Part shown: in pieces, positions 57,199 to 64,000 of the stretch
How the letters are laid out: each line of letters starts with the position of its first letter
How positions within the stretch are numbered: position 1 is the first letter of the stretch
Assembly: GCF_013215705.1 (NCBI RefSeq)
Contig: NZ_JABSQR010000016.1
Location: 1 to 64,000, forward strand
Origin: Moritella sp.
GTDB lineage: Bacteria > Pseudomonadota > Gammaproteobacteria > Enterobacterales > Moritellaceae
DNA length: 64,000 bases
Reading direction: 5' to 3'
Made by a program: the position numbers and the translations under genes
Notes under the pieces: model-generated
Database searches by the model: none
The model's input: the letters and a program-made list of their open reading frames with translations, nothing else
What the model was told of the DNA's origin: nothing

Positions 57199-58026
57199 AT
57201 GAATATGTCTAACCAAATGGCTGATGAGCATATCGAGAATAGTAACCTTCGTGGCCGTAAAATCACGGTCGTTAGTGCTAAAGGTGGTGCAGGCACAACC
57301 TCGTTATTAGCTAATATTGCTTGGGGTTTATCACAGCTGCAGGGGACGCAGGTTGCCTGCGCTGATCTTGATTTTATGACTGGCGATCTTGATTTACAAT
57401 TTAGTGTGAGCACGAACAATGCATTATTAGAAATGTTGCAGTTTCCAGATCGTTTAGAGCCTGTGGTTTATCAGCGTAGCGGCATTAAAGTTAACGATGA
57501 TTTATATGTATTCACAGCCTATGCAGCTGGCTTTGAACAAAACTTCTGGCCTGATGTTGCTAGTATGCAAAAAGTGTCTCGCTTCTGCCTGCAGCAAGCG
57601 ACATATTTATTATGGGATGTGCCGGCGTTTTGTTTGCGCGATAAAGTTGGTTTCGACACACTAAACAGCAGTGATATTCGTGTTGTTATTGTGGAACCTA
57701 CATTAGCATCTATTCGTAGCACCAATCAGTTATTGGCAAAATTAGACGCGTTACCTTCAACACGTACATTAGTGGTGCTTAATCATACCAAGCCTGAGTC
57801 TTCATCTTTGATTACCGCCAAGGATGTGGCGACTGCTCTGGATTGTAAATTGGATGCAGAAATTCCTTATGCGCCAGCAGATATGCGCGGGGGTAACTCG
57901 TTGGGTGTGTTAGCGATTAACCAAAAAAGTCGTAATGCAAAAGCATTGAAGAAACTCGTCAACTTAATCAGTGGTCAAGCTAAAATAGCAAAACCAAGCT
58001 TGTTCAGCTGGCGTAAGGGGGCGTAA
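57199..58026 (+). CDS. tadZ: TadZ/CpaE-like MinD-type ATPase, short form
   Basis: A 275-residue MinD/ParA-type ATPase that places the tad machine at a cell site. The P-loop is VSAKGGAGTTSLLANIAWGL, with Thr where MinD has the second Lys, as usual in CpaE/TadZ. The Walker B-like ACADLDFMTGDLDLQF follows. Typical TadZ/CpaE proteins carry an N-terminal receiver-like domain of about 120 residues; it is missing here, so the protein is only the ATPase part. It starts 3 bp after cpaD and overlaps tadA by one base. Confidence 0.85.
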   Translation: MNMSNQMADEHIENSNLRGRKITVVSAKGGAGTTSLLANIAWGLSQLQGTQVACADLDFMTGDLDLQFSVSTNNALLEMLQFPDRLEPVVYQRSGIKVNDDLYVFTAYAAGFEQNFWPDVASMQKVSRFCLQQATYLLWDVPAFCLRDKVGFDTLNSSDIRVVIVEPTLASIRSTNQLLAKLDALPSTRTLVVLNHTKPESSSLITAKDVATALDCKLDAEIPYAPADMRGGNSLGVLAINQKSRNAKALKKLVNLISGQAKIAKPSLFSWRKGA

Positions 58027-59384
58027 TGTTTGGATCTAGTATAACCACATCAACGCCTATAACTGAATCTACATCGACACTCACATTATCAACGCCTGCT
58101 ACGGATGTGAGTTCAGCAAGCAGTATTGAAGAGCAGCGTTTTCGGTCCATTCAACAAGAGATCATGACGATCATTGCGCCTGCCGTTGTTGTTACCTTAA
58201 GTCCGGAAGAGCTAGAGGTGCGTACATTTGCAGCGGTTGGGGATATTGCAACACGTCAGCAATTTCCAATTGGCGGGATTGAACAACGCCAGATTAGTCA
58301 GCGTCTGGTCGATGAGATGCTTGGCCTAGGTCCTTTGCAGGTGTTGATGGATGATCCAGAGATCACCGATATTATGGTTAATGGACATACCGAAGTCTTT
58401 GTTGAGTATCGCGGTAAAGTAAAGCGTGCAGATGTTAGATTTCGAGATGAAGAACATGTGTTGAACTTGGCCAGACGTATAGTCAGTCGAATTGGCCGTC
58501 GTGTTGATGAAACTACGCCTATGGTCGATGCGCGCTTGCCAAACGGTAGTCGAGTTAATGTACTTATCCCCCCGTTGGCATTAAACGGTACGTGTATTTC
58601 TATTCGTAAATTTAATGATCTAAAACACAGTTTAGAGCAGCTGGCAGCATTGGGGGCTATGTCAACAGAGATGGCGAGTGTGCTGAATATTATTGCTCGT
58701 TCACGTGTTAATGTATTGATTTCGGGTGGTACGGGTGCGGGTAAAACGACCTTATTGAATGCGCTGTCATTTGGAATATCACCAGACGAGCGGATTATCA
58801 CTATTGAAGATGCAGCTGAATTGAAACTACAACAGCCTCATGTGGTGAGTATCGAAACACGACCAGCAAGTGTGGAAGGTGTTGCTGCAATCGGTCAGCG
58901 TGAACTGTTACGTAATGCACTACGAATGCGCCCTGATCGTATTATCTTAGGCGAGGTTCGTGGTGCCGAAGCGTTTGATATGATGCAAGCGATGAATACG
59001 GGTCACGACGGTTCGATGTCAACGCTTCATGCTAACTCACCTCATGATGCCTTAATTCGCTTAGAAAATATGTTGTTAATGGCGGAAGTTAACTTGCCGA
59101 TATCGGCTTTGCGTCGTCAAATTGCCAGTACCTTAGAGGTCATTGTGCAAGTGGAACGTATGCGTGATGGTAAGCGTCGGGTGGTGAACATCACCGAAGT
59201 TGTTGGCCTCGAAGGGGAGCAGTATCTTACCCATGATCTATTTCATTTTGATTATCAGCACATGGATGTTAATGGTGATATTGTCGGGCAATTTTTGTCG
59301 ACAAAAATCTTACCCCGGTTTAGTGAAAAAGCCCGTTATTACCAACTTGAATCGCAGTTAAAGCAAGCGCTGGGAGTGCAATGA
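58026..59384 (+). CDS. tadA: TadA/CpaF secretion ATPase
   Basis: The hexameric motor ATPase, 452 residues. The N-terminal domain ([20 protein letters not shown]) precedes Walker [17 protein letters not shown] with K240, the Asp box [14 protein letters not shown], Walker [17 protein letters not shown] and the His box [11 protein letters not shown], all intact. It powers pilin export and retraction with TadB and TadC in the inner membrane. It overlaps tadZ and tadB by a few bases. The first 40 residues are Ser/Thr-rich and low-complexity. Confidence 0.96.
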   Translation: MFGSSITTSTPITESTSTLTLSTPATDVSSASSIEEQRFRSIQQEIMTIIAPAVVVTLSPEELEVRTFAAVGDIATRQQFPIGGIEQRQISQRLVDEMLGLGPLQVLMDDPEITDIMVNGHTEVFVEYRGKVKRADVRFRDEEHVLNLARRIVSRIGRRVDETTPMVDARLPNGSRVNVLIPPLALNGTCISIRKFNDLKHSLEQLAALGAMSTEMASVLNIIARSRVNVLISGGTGAGKTTLLNALSFGISPDERIITIEDAAELKLQQPHVVSIETRPASVEGVAAIGQRELLRNALRMRPDRIILGEVRGAEAFDMMQAMNTGHDGSMSTLHANSPHDALIRLENMLLMAEVNLPISALRRQIASTLEVIVQVERMRDGKRRVVNITEVVGLEGEQYLTHDLFHFDYQHMDVNGDIVGQFLSTKILPRFSEKARYYQLESQLKQALGVQ

Positions 59385-60316
59385 TGCCAGTGCTTCTGAT
59401 TGGTTTCTCGTTATTTTTGGTGTTAATCGTTAGTAGTTGTAAAATGCTGCAATATCAGCGGCAACGGCTGGTATTAAAGCGTCGATTAGATTTAGTTTCC
59501 GGCGTTAATTCGACAGCAAATATGGCTAGTTCTAGCTTGTTTATTTGGCAACAGAAAACAGGACCGTTGATGGAATATGGGTTGCAGATGCAATCTCGTA
59601 TTGATTCGCTTTTTGATCGTCAAACTAAGCGTTGGTTATTGATAATCTTGGCGGTTGTCGCGCTTGGAATTTGGTTTTTTATGCCATTTTTTTCACCCTT
59701 GGTGAGAATAATGATTATTGCGATTGCTATTCTTGTTGTTCTTGGGGGGAGTTATTGGCTGATGCGTACACGTCAACATCGTGAATTTGACGCCGCGTTT
59801 ACCCAAGTGCTGGGGCAAATGTCCCGTGCGGTTTCGGCTGGTATTTCGGTACCGCAAGCCATTGCGCAGATTGCTGATTATCAGAAGGGGATGCTAGGCC
59901 GAGAGTTTAGTTTGATCCGAGATAAATTAGAAATTGGTATTGGCTTAAAACAAGCGCTGAATCAAGCCAGTATTCGTTTGCCTTATGTTAGCTTTCATTT
60001 TTTTAGTGTCGCGCTGATATTAAATGAAGAGAACGGCGGTCAACTTAGAGAAGTGCTACATAGCCTGAGCCGTACTGTGCATGACAATGCCGCGATTAAA
60101 ATGAAGATAAGAAGTTTAACTGCCGAGCCTCGTATGACTGCGGCAATTTTAGCGAGTTTACCGATATTACTTATTGGCGTTATGTATTTCAAAAATCCTA
60201 GTGCTTTTATTACCTTAACCCAAAGTCCAAGAGGTCATTTGGTTTTGGGGTATGTGGTGACAAGTATGGCGCTTGGTATGGCTATTATCCATTTGTTGAC
60301 GAAGGTGCGGGCTTAA
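59381..60316 (+). CDS. tadB: TadB inner-membrane platform protein
   Basis: A 311-residue membrane platform protein of the GspF/TadB fold. One N-terminal TM, two in the middle (WLLIILAVVALGIWFFMPFF and IMIIAIAILVVLGGSYWLM), and two at the end. The T2SF domain has SAGISVPQAIAQIADYQKGM and FHFFSVALILNEENGGQLRE. It overlaps tadA by 4 bp and tadC by one base. With TadC it forms the base that TadA drives. Confidence 0.92.
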   Translation: MMPVLLIGFSLFLVLIVSSCKMLQYQRQRLVLKRRLDLVSGVNSTANMASSSLFIWQQKTGPLMEYGLQMQSRIDSLFDRQTKRWLLIILAVVALGIWFFMPFFSPLVRIMIIAIAILVVLGGSYWLMRTRQHREFDAAFTQVLGQMSRAVSAGISVPQAIAQIADYQKGMLGREFSLIRDKLEIGIGLKQALNQASIRLPYVSFHFFSVALILNEENGGQLREVLHSLSRTVHDNAAIKMKIRSLTAEPRMTAAILASLPILLIGVMYFKNPSAFITLTQSPRGHLVLGYVVTSMALGMAIIHLLTKVRA

Positions 60317-61200
60317 TGACTTTATCTTTATGTATTGCTGTCGCGTTACTTATCTCAGGTGCTGTGATTGCGTTGATGTTTAATGGTCAGGCTCAACGTC
60401 GAGAATTGCTGTTGCGGCGTTTGACGTTGGTATCGGTGGAACAGAGCTGCAGATTTACTCATTTACCTCAAGCAGAGTCCACATCCAGTTTATGGCCGTG
60501 TTTAAAGGTCGCGCCTGATATCTCGATGTTATTGGTGAAGGCGGGGTTTCATGGACCGCGAGCTGGTGCTTACTTTTTACTGAGCAAAATAAGCATGATG
60601 TTAGTCAGTGGGTTGGCTTGGCAATGGTATGTCGATTTTGACTTAGATAAATTTGTGTTAGCTAAAACCTTAGTATTCGCTATTTCAGGTGGTTTACTTG
60701 CAGAGCATTGGCTGAAATGGCGGGCGAGGACTGTCAATTATCGTATTGCTCTAGCCTTACCTGATGCATTAGATTTGATGGTTATTTGTGTTGAATCAGG
60801 TTTGACTTTAGAAGCTGTATTCCAACGTGTTGGGCATGAAATGACAGCCGTTTCACCTGAGTTATCGCGTGAATGGTTAATTACCGAAGCGGAATTACGT
60901 TTATTAGATTCTCGTTTAACCGCATTGGATAACTTAGCCAAACGGACAGATTTAGTTGAAGTTGAAAACATGGTTATTGCATTGTCTCAGGCTGAAAAAT
61001 ACGGCAGTAAAATAGCCCCTACGATGCGTCTGATAGCCAGTGACAGTCGCCAATATCAATACCTTCGTTTAGAAGAAAAAGTAGGTAAGATCCCGGCGGA
61101 AATGTCATTGCCTGTGGTGGTGTTAATCATGCTGCCAGTCGTGGTACTGATTGTTGCGCCCACTATTATCGCCTTATTAGACAGCATTGGAGGATTGTAA
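60316..61200 (+). CDS. tadC: TadC inner-membrane platform protein
   Basis: A 294-residue partner of TadB. TM helices are at the N-terminus, in the centre (SKISMMLVSGLAWQWYVDF) and at the end (LPVVVLIMLPVVVLIVAPTI). The T2SF domain is marked by LPDALDLMVICVESGLTLEA and EKYGSKIAPTMRLIASDSRQ. Start ATG at 60316 overlaps the tadB stop. Nothing odd. Confidence 0.92.
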   Translation: MTLSLCIAVALLISGAVIALMFNGQAQRRELLLRRLTLVSVEQSCRFTHLPQAESTSSLWPCLKVAPDISMLLVKAGFHGPRAGAYFLLSKISMMLVSGLAWQWYVDFDLDKFVLAKTLVFAISGGLLAEHWLKWRARTVNYRIALALPDALDLMVICVESGLTLEAVFQRVGHEMTAVSPELSREWLITEAELRLLDSRLTALDNLAKRTDLVEVENMVIALSQAEKYGSKIAPTMRLIASDSRQYQYLRLEEKVGKIPAEMSLPVVVLIMLPVVVLIVAPTIIALLDSIGGL

Positions 61201-61202
61201 TC

Positions 61203-62066
61203 ATGGCCTTAGCATTAATAAAAACAGTATTAATAAAAATTATGTTTAAAAAGTCGTTACCACAGCTGTTATTAATCTGTGGGGTTGTCGCCTTGACGGG
61301 GTGTAGTTCTCATCAAGCCAATATAACTGAAGAGATGAAAACTGATCGTGGACTCGCACAGCTTGCTCTAGAGAGTGGCCGACCAGAGAGTGCGATTAGT
61401 ATTTATCGTGACCAACTGAAACTGCAGCCAAATGATATCTCGTTATTGCTGGCTTTAGGCTCGGCTTACAACCAAATATCTGAGTTTGATTTAGCATTAC
61501 ACCACCTTAAAAAGGCGCAATCTTTGCTACTTAGTGACGCGGGTGAATTGAATAAATTAAGTAAGTCGGATAATACGAGTGAAATTCGTGGACAGATATT
61601 ACGTGAAAAAGGCAATGCACAGCAAGGGTTAGGGCAAGTGAAGCTTGCATTAGCTGATTTAAAACAGGCCGTAGCATTGTTGCCTGATGATGCGAAAGCC
61701 TTAAATAGTTTAGGTGTTAATTATGCGTTATTTAAAGATTATCACCATGCCAGAACGGCGTTTATTGGTGCGTTAGCCAATGAACCAGAGAATCTAGAAT
61801 ACCGTAACAACTTAGCTTTGGCTTGGATCTTAGATGGTCAGCCGCAGCAGGGTATTGATGTACTTTATTCACATTATGCACGTGGTCATTCAACATCTAA
61901 AAGTCGTCAAAATTTAGCGTTAGCATTTGCCATGAAAGGGGATCTTGAAGCGGCCAAAACGATTGCCAAACAAGATCTGACTAAAGCCGAACTGGAAAAT
62001 AATGTAGCCTATTATCAACAATTTCAGCCGCTACAACTACTGCCGTTACAGCAGGTTAAGCAATGA
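61203..62066 (+). CDS. tadD: TadD-like TPR lipoprotein
   Basis: A 287-residue protein with a lipobox (ALTGCSSHQ, Cys near residue 34) and several TPR motifs, e.g. LLLALGSAYNQISEFDLALH, LREKGNAQQGLGQVKLALAD and LNSLGVNYALFKDYHHARTA. TadD helps the secretin form or reach the outer membrane. Two starts are possible; the first has GGAGG 8 bases before it and is used, giving a rather long n-region; the second is M14. It overlaps tadE by 4 bp. Confidence 0.88.
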   Translation: MALALIKTVLIKIMFKKSLPQLLLICGVVALTGCSSHQANITEEMKTDRGLAQLALESGRPESAISIYRDQLKLQPNDISLLLALGSAYNQISEFDLALHHLKKAQSLLLSDAGELNKLSKSDNTSEIRGQILREKGNAQQGLGQVKLALADLKQAVALLPDDAKALNSLGVNYALFKDYHHARTAFIGALANEPENLEYRNNLALAWILDGQPQQGIDVLYSHYARGHSTSKSRQNLALAFAMKGDLEAAKTIAKQDLTKAELENNVAYYQQFQPLQLLPLQQVKQ

Positions 62067-62551
62067 AAATTCGTAACAAAATGAATTGTAGCCAAGTAAA
62101 TCGGGGTCAGCGAGGCAGTGTCAGTATTGAGTTTGCGGTGACTATTTTACCGTTTTTTGTATTGCTGTTAGCACTCATTGAAATAAGCCGTTTTATGATG
62201 GTGAGCAGTGTTATTGATGTGGCGCTAACTTCTGCCGCTCGACAGTTGGTGGTAACAAGTGCAGGTGAAGATCTGACCAGCAAATTACAACTAACCTTGT
62301 CTGAACTAGATTTACCCTTACTTGATAGCAGCAAGATCACTGTAGAGGCTCGCTACTACACATCTTTAACGTCGCTTGCAGATGGTTCGGGATTAGAAGA
62401 TTTCCAGCAACAAGACTTTGCGGAGTTCACGCTGGTATACCCTTACCAAGCGCTATTTATTTCAGGTCAGATTGATAGTTTTAGCCGTTTAACTCGCTTT
62501 AAACGCACGATTTTAGTGTCGTTAGAGCGGGGTACTAGCTATGTTAATTAA
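62063..62551 (+). CDS. tadE: TadE minor pilin-like protein
   Basis: A 162-residue pseudopilin-like protein. The N-terminus has RGSVSIEFAVTILPFFVLLL then ALIEISRF, a TadE signature with G-S-V-S-I-E as the prepilin-like site. The rest is a small periplasmic domain (VEARYYTSLTSLADGSGLE). It overlaps tadD and tadF. Processing again needs a TadV-type peptidase. Confidence 0.9.
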   Translation: MKIRNKMNCSQVNRGQRGSVSIEFAVTILPFFVLLLALIEISRFMMVSSVIDVALTSAARQLVVTSAGEDLTSKLQLTLSELDLPLLDSSKITVEARYYTSLTSLADGSGLEDFQQQDFAEFTLVYPYQALFISGQIDSFSRLTRFKRTILVSLERGTSYVN

Positions 62552-63158
62552 ATCTAATATGCGCACGTTACAGCGCGGCAGCAGCGTTATTGAATTACCT
62601 GTGATCACATTTTTCATGGTCATTTTGGTGTTATTTATAGTGCGAATAAATCAAAGCATTAGCCAAAAAAATCAACTCGATAACTTGGCTTATTCACTCA
62701 CCTCTATTGTTGCTTGTGAACAATGTGACAATACTATGCTTGCTTCGGGCTCTAGTTCGTCGGCACCAACAGCAAAGGTTATTTCAACCGAATTGGCAGA
62801 TTCTTTACTGCTGGTTGCGCAACGCCATTTCAATACTTTGATTGAGGATTCCTCAGCAGAAATTGGACTTCATGTTGAGCAAGTGGTGTTTGATCCGTCA
62901 ACACAGGAACCACGATCATATGATGTTAGAGCGGGGGCGGATTGTTTATCGACGCAGCGGTTATCGTCCTTAACTGATTTATCTCCAATTGGCACGACTC
63001 CAGGTTTCAATGCGGGTCAGCATGCTGAACTATTTCAAGTCACTCTTTGTATTAAGGGCATGAGTAGTATTGCGGAGGAATTCACGCCTTTATTTTTACT
63101 CCGTTTTAGCGACAGTTATTATCAGAGCGCTGCGTTATTAATCGGGCGGACACTATGA
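62541..63158 (+). CDS. tadF: TadF minor pilin-like protein
   Basis: A 205-residue protein with a prepilin-like start, LQRGSSVIELPVITFFMVIL then VLFIVRINQ. Its periplasmic part contains the CEQCDNTML pair of cysteines and two later cysteines (DCLSTQ, LCIKG). TadF assists TadE and TadG in pilus assembly. It begins inside the last 11 bases of tadE and its stop overlaps the next ATG (ATGA). Confidence 0.85.
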   Translation: MLIKSNMRTLQRGSSVIELPVITFFMVILVLFIVRINQSISQKNQLDNLAYSLTSIVACEQCDNTMLASGSSSSAPTAKVISTELADSLLLVAQRHFNTLIEDSSAEIGLHVEQVVFDPSTQEPRSYDVRAGADCLSTQRLSSLTDLSPIGTTPGFNAGQHAELFQVTLCIKGMSSIAEEFTPLFLLRFSDSYYQSAALLIGRTL

Positions 63159-64000
63159 GTGTAATACAGCGTCAACGTGGTGCGATAACGCTAATATTCA
63201 CCTTTATGTTACCTGCGATAGTGAGTTTATTAGCCATTACGGTGTATTTTGCTATGTACAGCCAAGTTGTTATTCGAGCAGGGCAAGCGGTTGATTCAGC
63301 AGTACTTGCTTGTGCTTATCAGCAAAACGACACTGGAGTGGTAACAGAGGATATTTTGAATTATTACCGACCGAATTTCGTGTTACCGGGATTGAATCAA
63401 AGCGTCAAGTTAAACAGCAAAAATGGCTGTCAGATCTCGGCGCAATATAGATTTGAACCCGCGATGGTGAACGCGCTGCCTGTTGCGATTGATAGTGATA
63501 CTGAGGTTGTATCAAACAGTCATTCAAGCGCTAAATTGGTTGTGAATGTGAATGGGAATGGGAATGGGATTCAAAATCCGGTGGATGTCGCTCTGGTTAT
63601 GGATATCTCTGGCTCGATGAAATCGGATTTACCTGAACTGAAAAATATTATCACCGATGTGATTCGCGATATCGATTCAAGTAGTAATCAAGTTCGTTTT
63701 TCAATTGTGCCATTTCAAACTGGAGTCGGTGTGAGCGGTGCGCCTTGGTTACTTAGCTCTGAAGTAAGTCCTAAGTGTGTGGATGGTCTGGTGTATCGAA
63801 ACAGCAACTTAGATGCAGACAAAACCGTGCAGTCGTTAAATTATCCGTCTGACCGTTTGGATTTTAACGAAGTAACGCCGGGACCTTGGTTAGATCGCTG
63901 CAGTGATAATTCTTTTATTTTACCACTGACAAACAACCTTAATAGTGTCATTCGCCACGTTAACTCATTAAAAACGAGTGGGGGCAGTACCGCGTCTTAT
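63155..64000 (+). CDS. tadG: TadG-like protein with von Willebrand A domain (partial)
   Basis: The gene starts at ATG 63155, overlapping the tadF stop, and is open to the window edge, at least 282 residues. The N-terminus RGAITLIFTFMLPAIVSLLA is a TadG/TadE-like membrane segment. A vWA domain begins near residue 140 with the MIDAS motif VALVMDISGSMKSDLPEL. The nucleotide run coding VNGNGNG is a short tandem repeat. TadG-type proteins sit in the envelope and may tip or anchor the pilus; metal-dependent adhesion by the vWA domain is likely. The 3' end is not seen. Confidence 0.88.
   Translation, partial: MSVIQRQRGAITLIFTFMLPAIVSLLAITVYFAMYSQVVIRAGQAVDSAVLACAYQQNDTGVVTEDILNYYRPNFVLPGLNQSVKLNSKNGCQISAQYRFEPAMVNALPVAIDSDTEVVSNSHSSAKLVVNVNGNGNGIQNPVDVALVMDISGSMKSDLPELKNIITDVIRDIDSSSNQVRFSIVPFQTGVGVSGAPWLLSSEVSPKCVDGLVYRNSNLDADKTVQSLNYPSDRLDFNEVTPGPWLDRCSDNSFILPLTNNLNSVIRHVNSLKTSGGSTASY

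Noticed and set aside
57280-57310. TadZ P-loop as inactivated because the second lysine is Thr
   Set aside because: The CpaE/TadZ family normally lacks that lysine, so it is not a sign of damage.

Overview
The window looks like chromosome of a cold-water marine gammaproteobacterium. AT-rich codon use, a Vibrio/Shewanella-like gene set (mdtL-yidZ, slt, hut, hcp-hcr-norR, a tad pilus locus) and many small decayed genes suggest Moritella or a close relative in the Alteromonadales/Vibrionales. That placement is inference from recalled protein similarity, not from a search.

Layout. 1-0.3 kb holds an attC-like imperfect hairpin. 0.3-2.4 kb is yidZ-mdtL (LysR regulator and MFS efflux pump). 2.4-3.7 kb holds a SnoaL-like gene between two decayed remnants. 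3.7-7.3 kb is slt, then an amino-acid ABC permease whose ATPase gene is broken through the Walker A motif. 7.3-12.1 kb is an iron-linked block: two good Fur boxes stand before a CHASE-PAS-GGDEF-EAL gene and before a fagA-like gene plus fumC. 12.2-24.5 kb carries housekeeping and accessory genes (GNATs, yghU, a chemoreceptor, a TRL-like lipoprotein, a SEC-C protein, a long RecX, a MocR regulator with a PaiB-like target, 6-phospho-beta-glucosidase, DsbA-like). 24.5-33.3 kb, all on the minus strand, is the histidine utilisation locus hutI-hutG-hutU-hutH with hutC upstream and a BCCT transporter downstream, with HutC and CRP operator candidates.

33.4-38.7 kb is an accessory stretch with an orphan membrane protein, a gutted tyrosine recombinase, a DUF1127 protein, an EF-hand protein, an AraC fragment, a GNAT, NIPSNAP and rhodanese-like genes. 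38.8-44.8 kb has a LysR gene and the nitric-oxide/nitrosative stress cluster hcr, hcp, norR. The hcp upstream region shows a sigma-54 promoter and two NorR half-palindromes in a 40-bp inverted repeat. 45-48.5 kb is a group of unrecognised genes, including a three-gene apparent operon (soluble, membrane, secreted) flanked by copies of a short repeat. 48.5-54 kb contains two divergent lipoprotein genes, one apparently frameshifted and one interrupted by an in-frame TAA. 54-64 kb is a tad/flp pilus locus (flp, cpaB, cpaC, cpaD, tadZ, tadA, tadB, tadC, tadD, tadE, tadF, tadG); the last gene runs off the window.

How parts work together. The hut genes convert histidine to glutamate under HutC. NorR plus sigma-54 would switch on hcp under nitric oxide. 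Fur would derepress the iron-free fumarase and a c-di-GMP enzyme under iron starvation. The tad genes build an adhesive pilus, and the damaged repeat-bearing lipoprotein just upstream may once have been a surface partner. The best candidates for undescribed biology are the 45.7-47.8 kb unknown cluster and the two interrupted lipoproteins beside tad.
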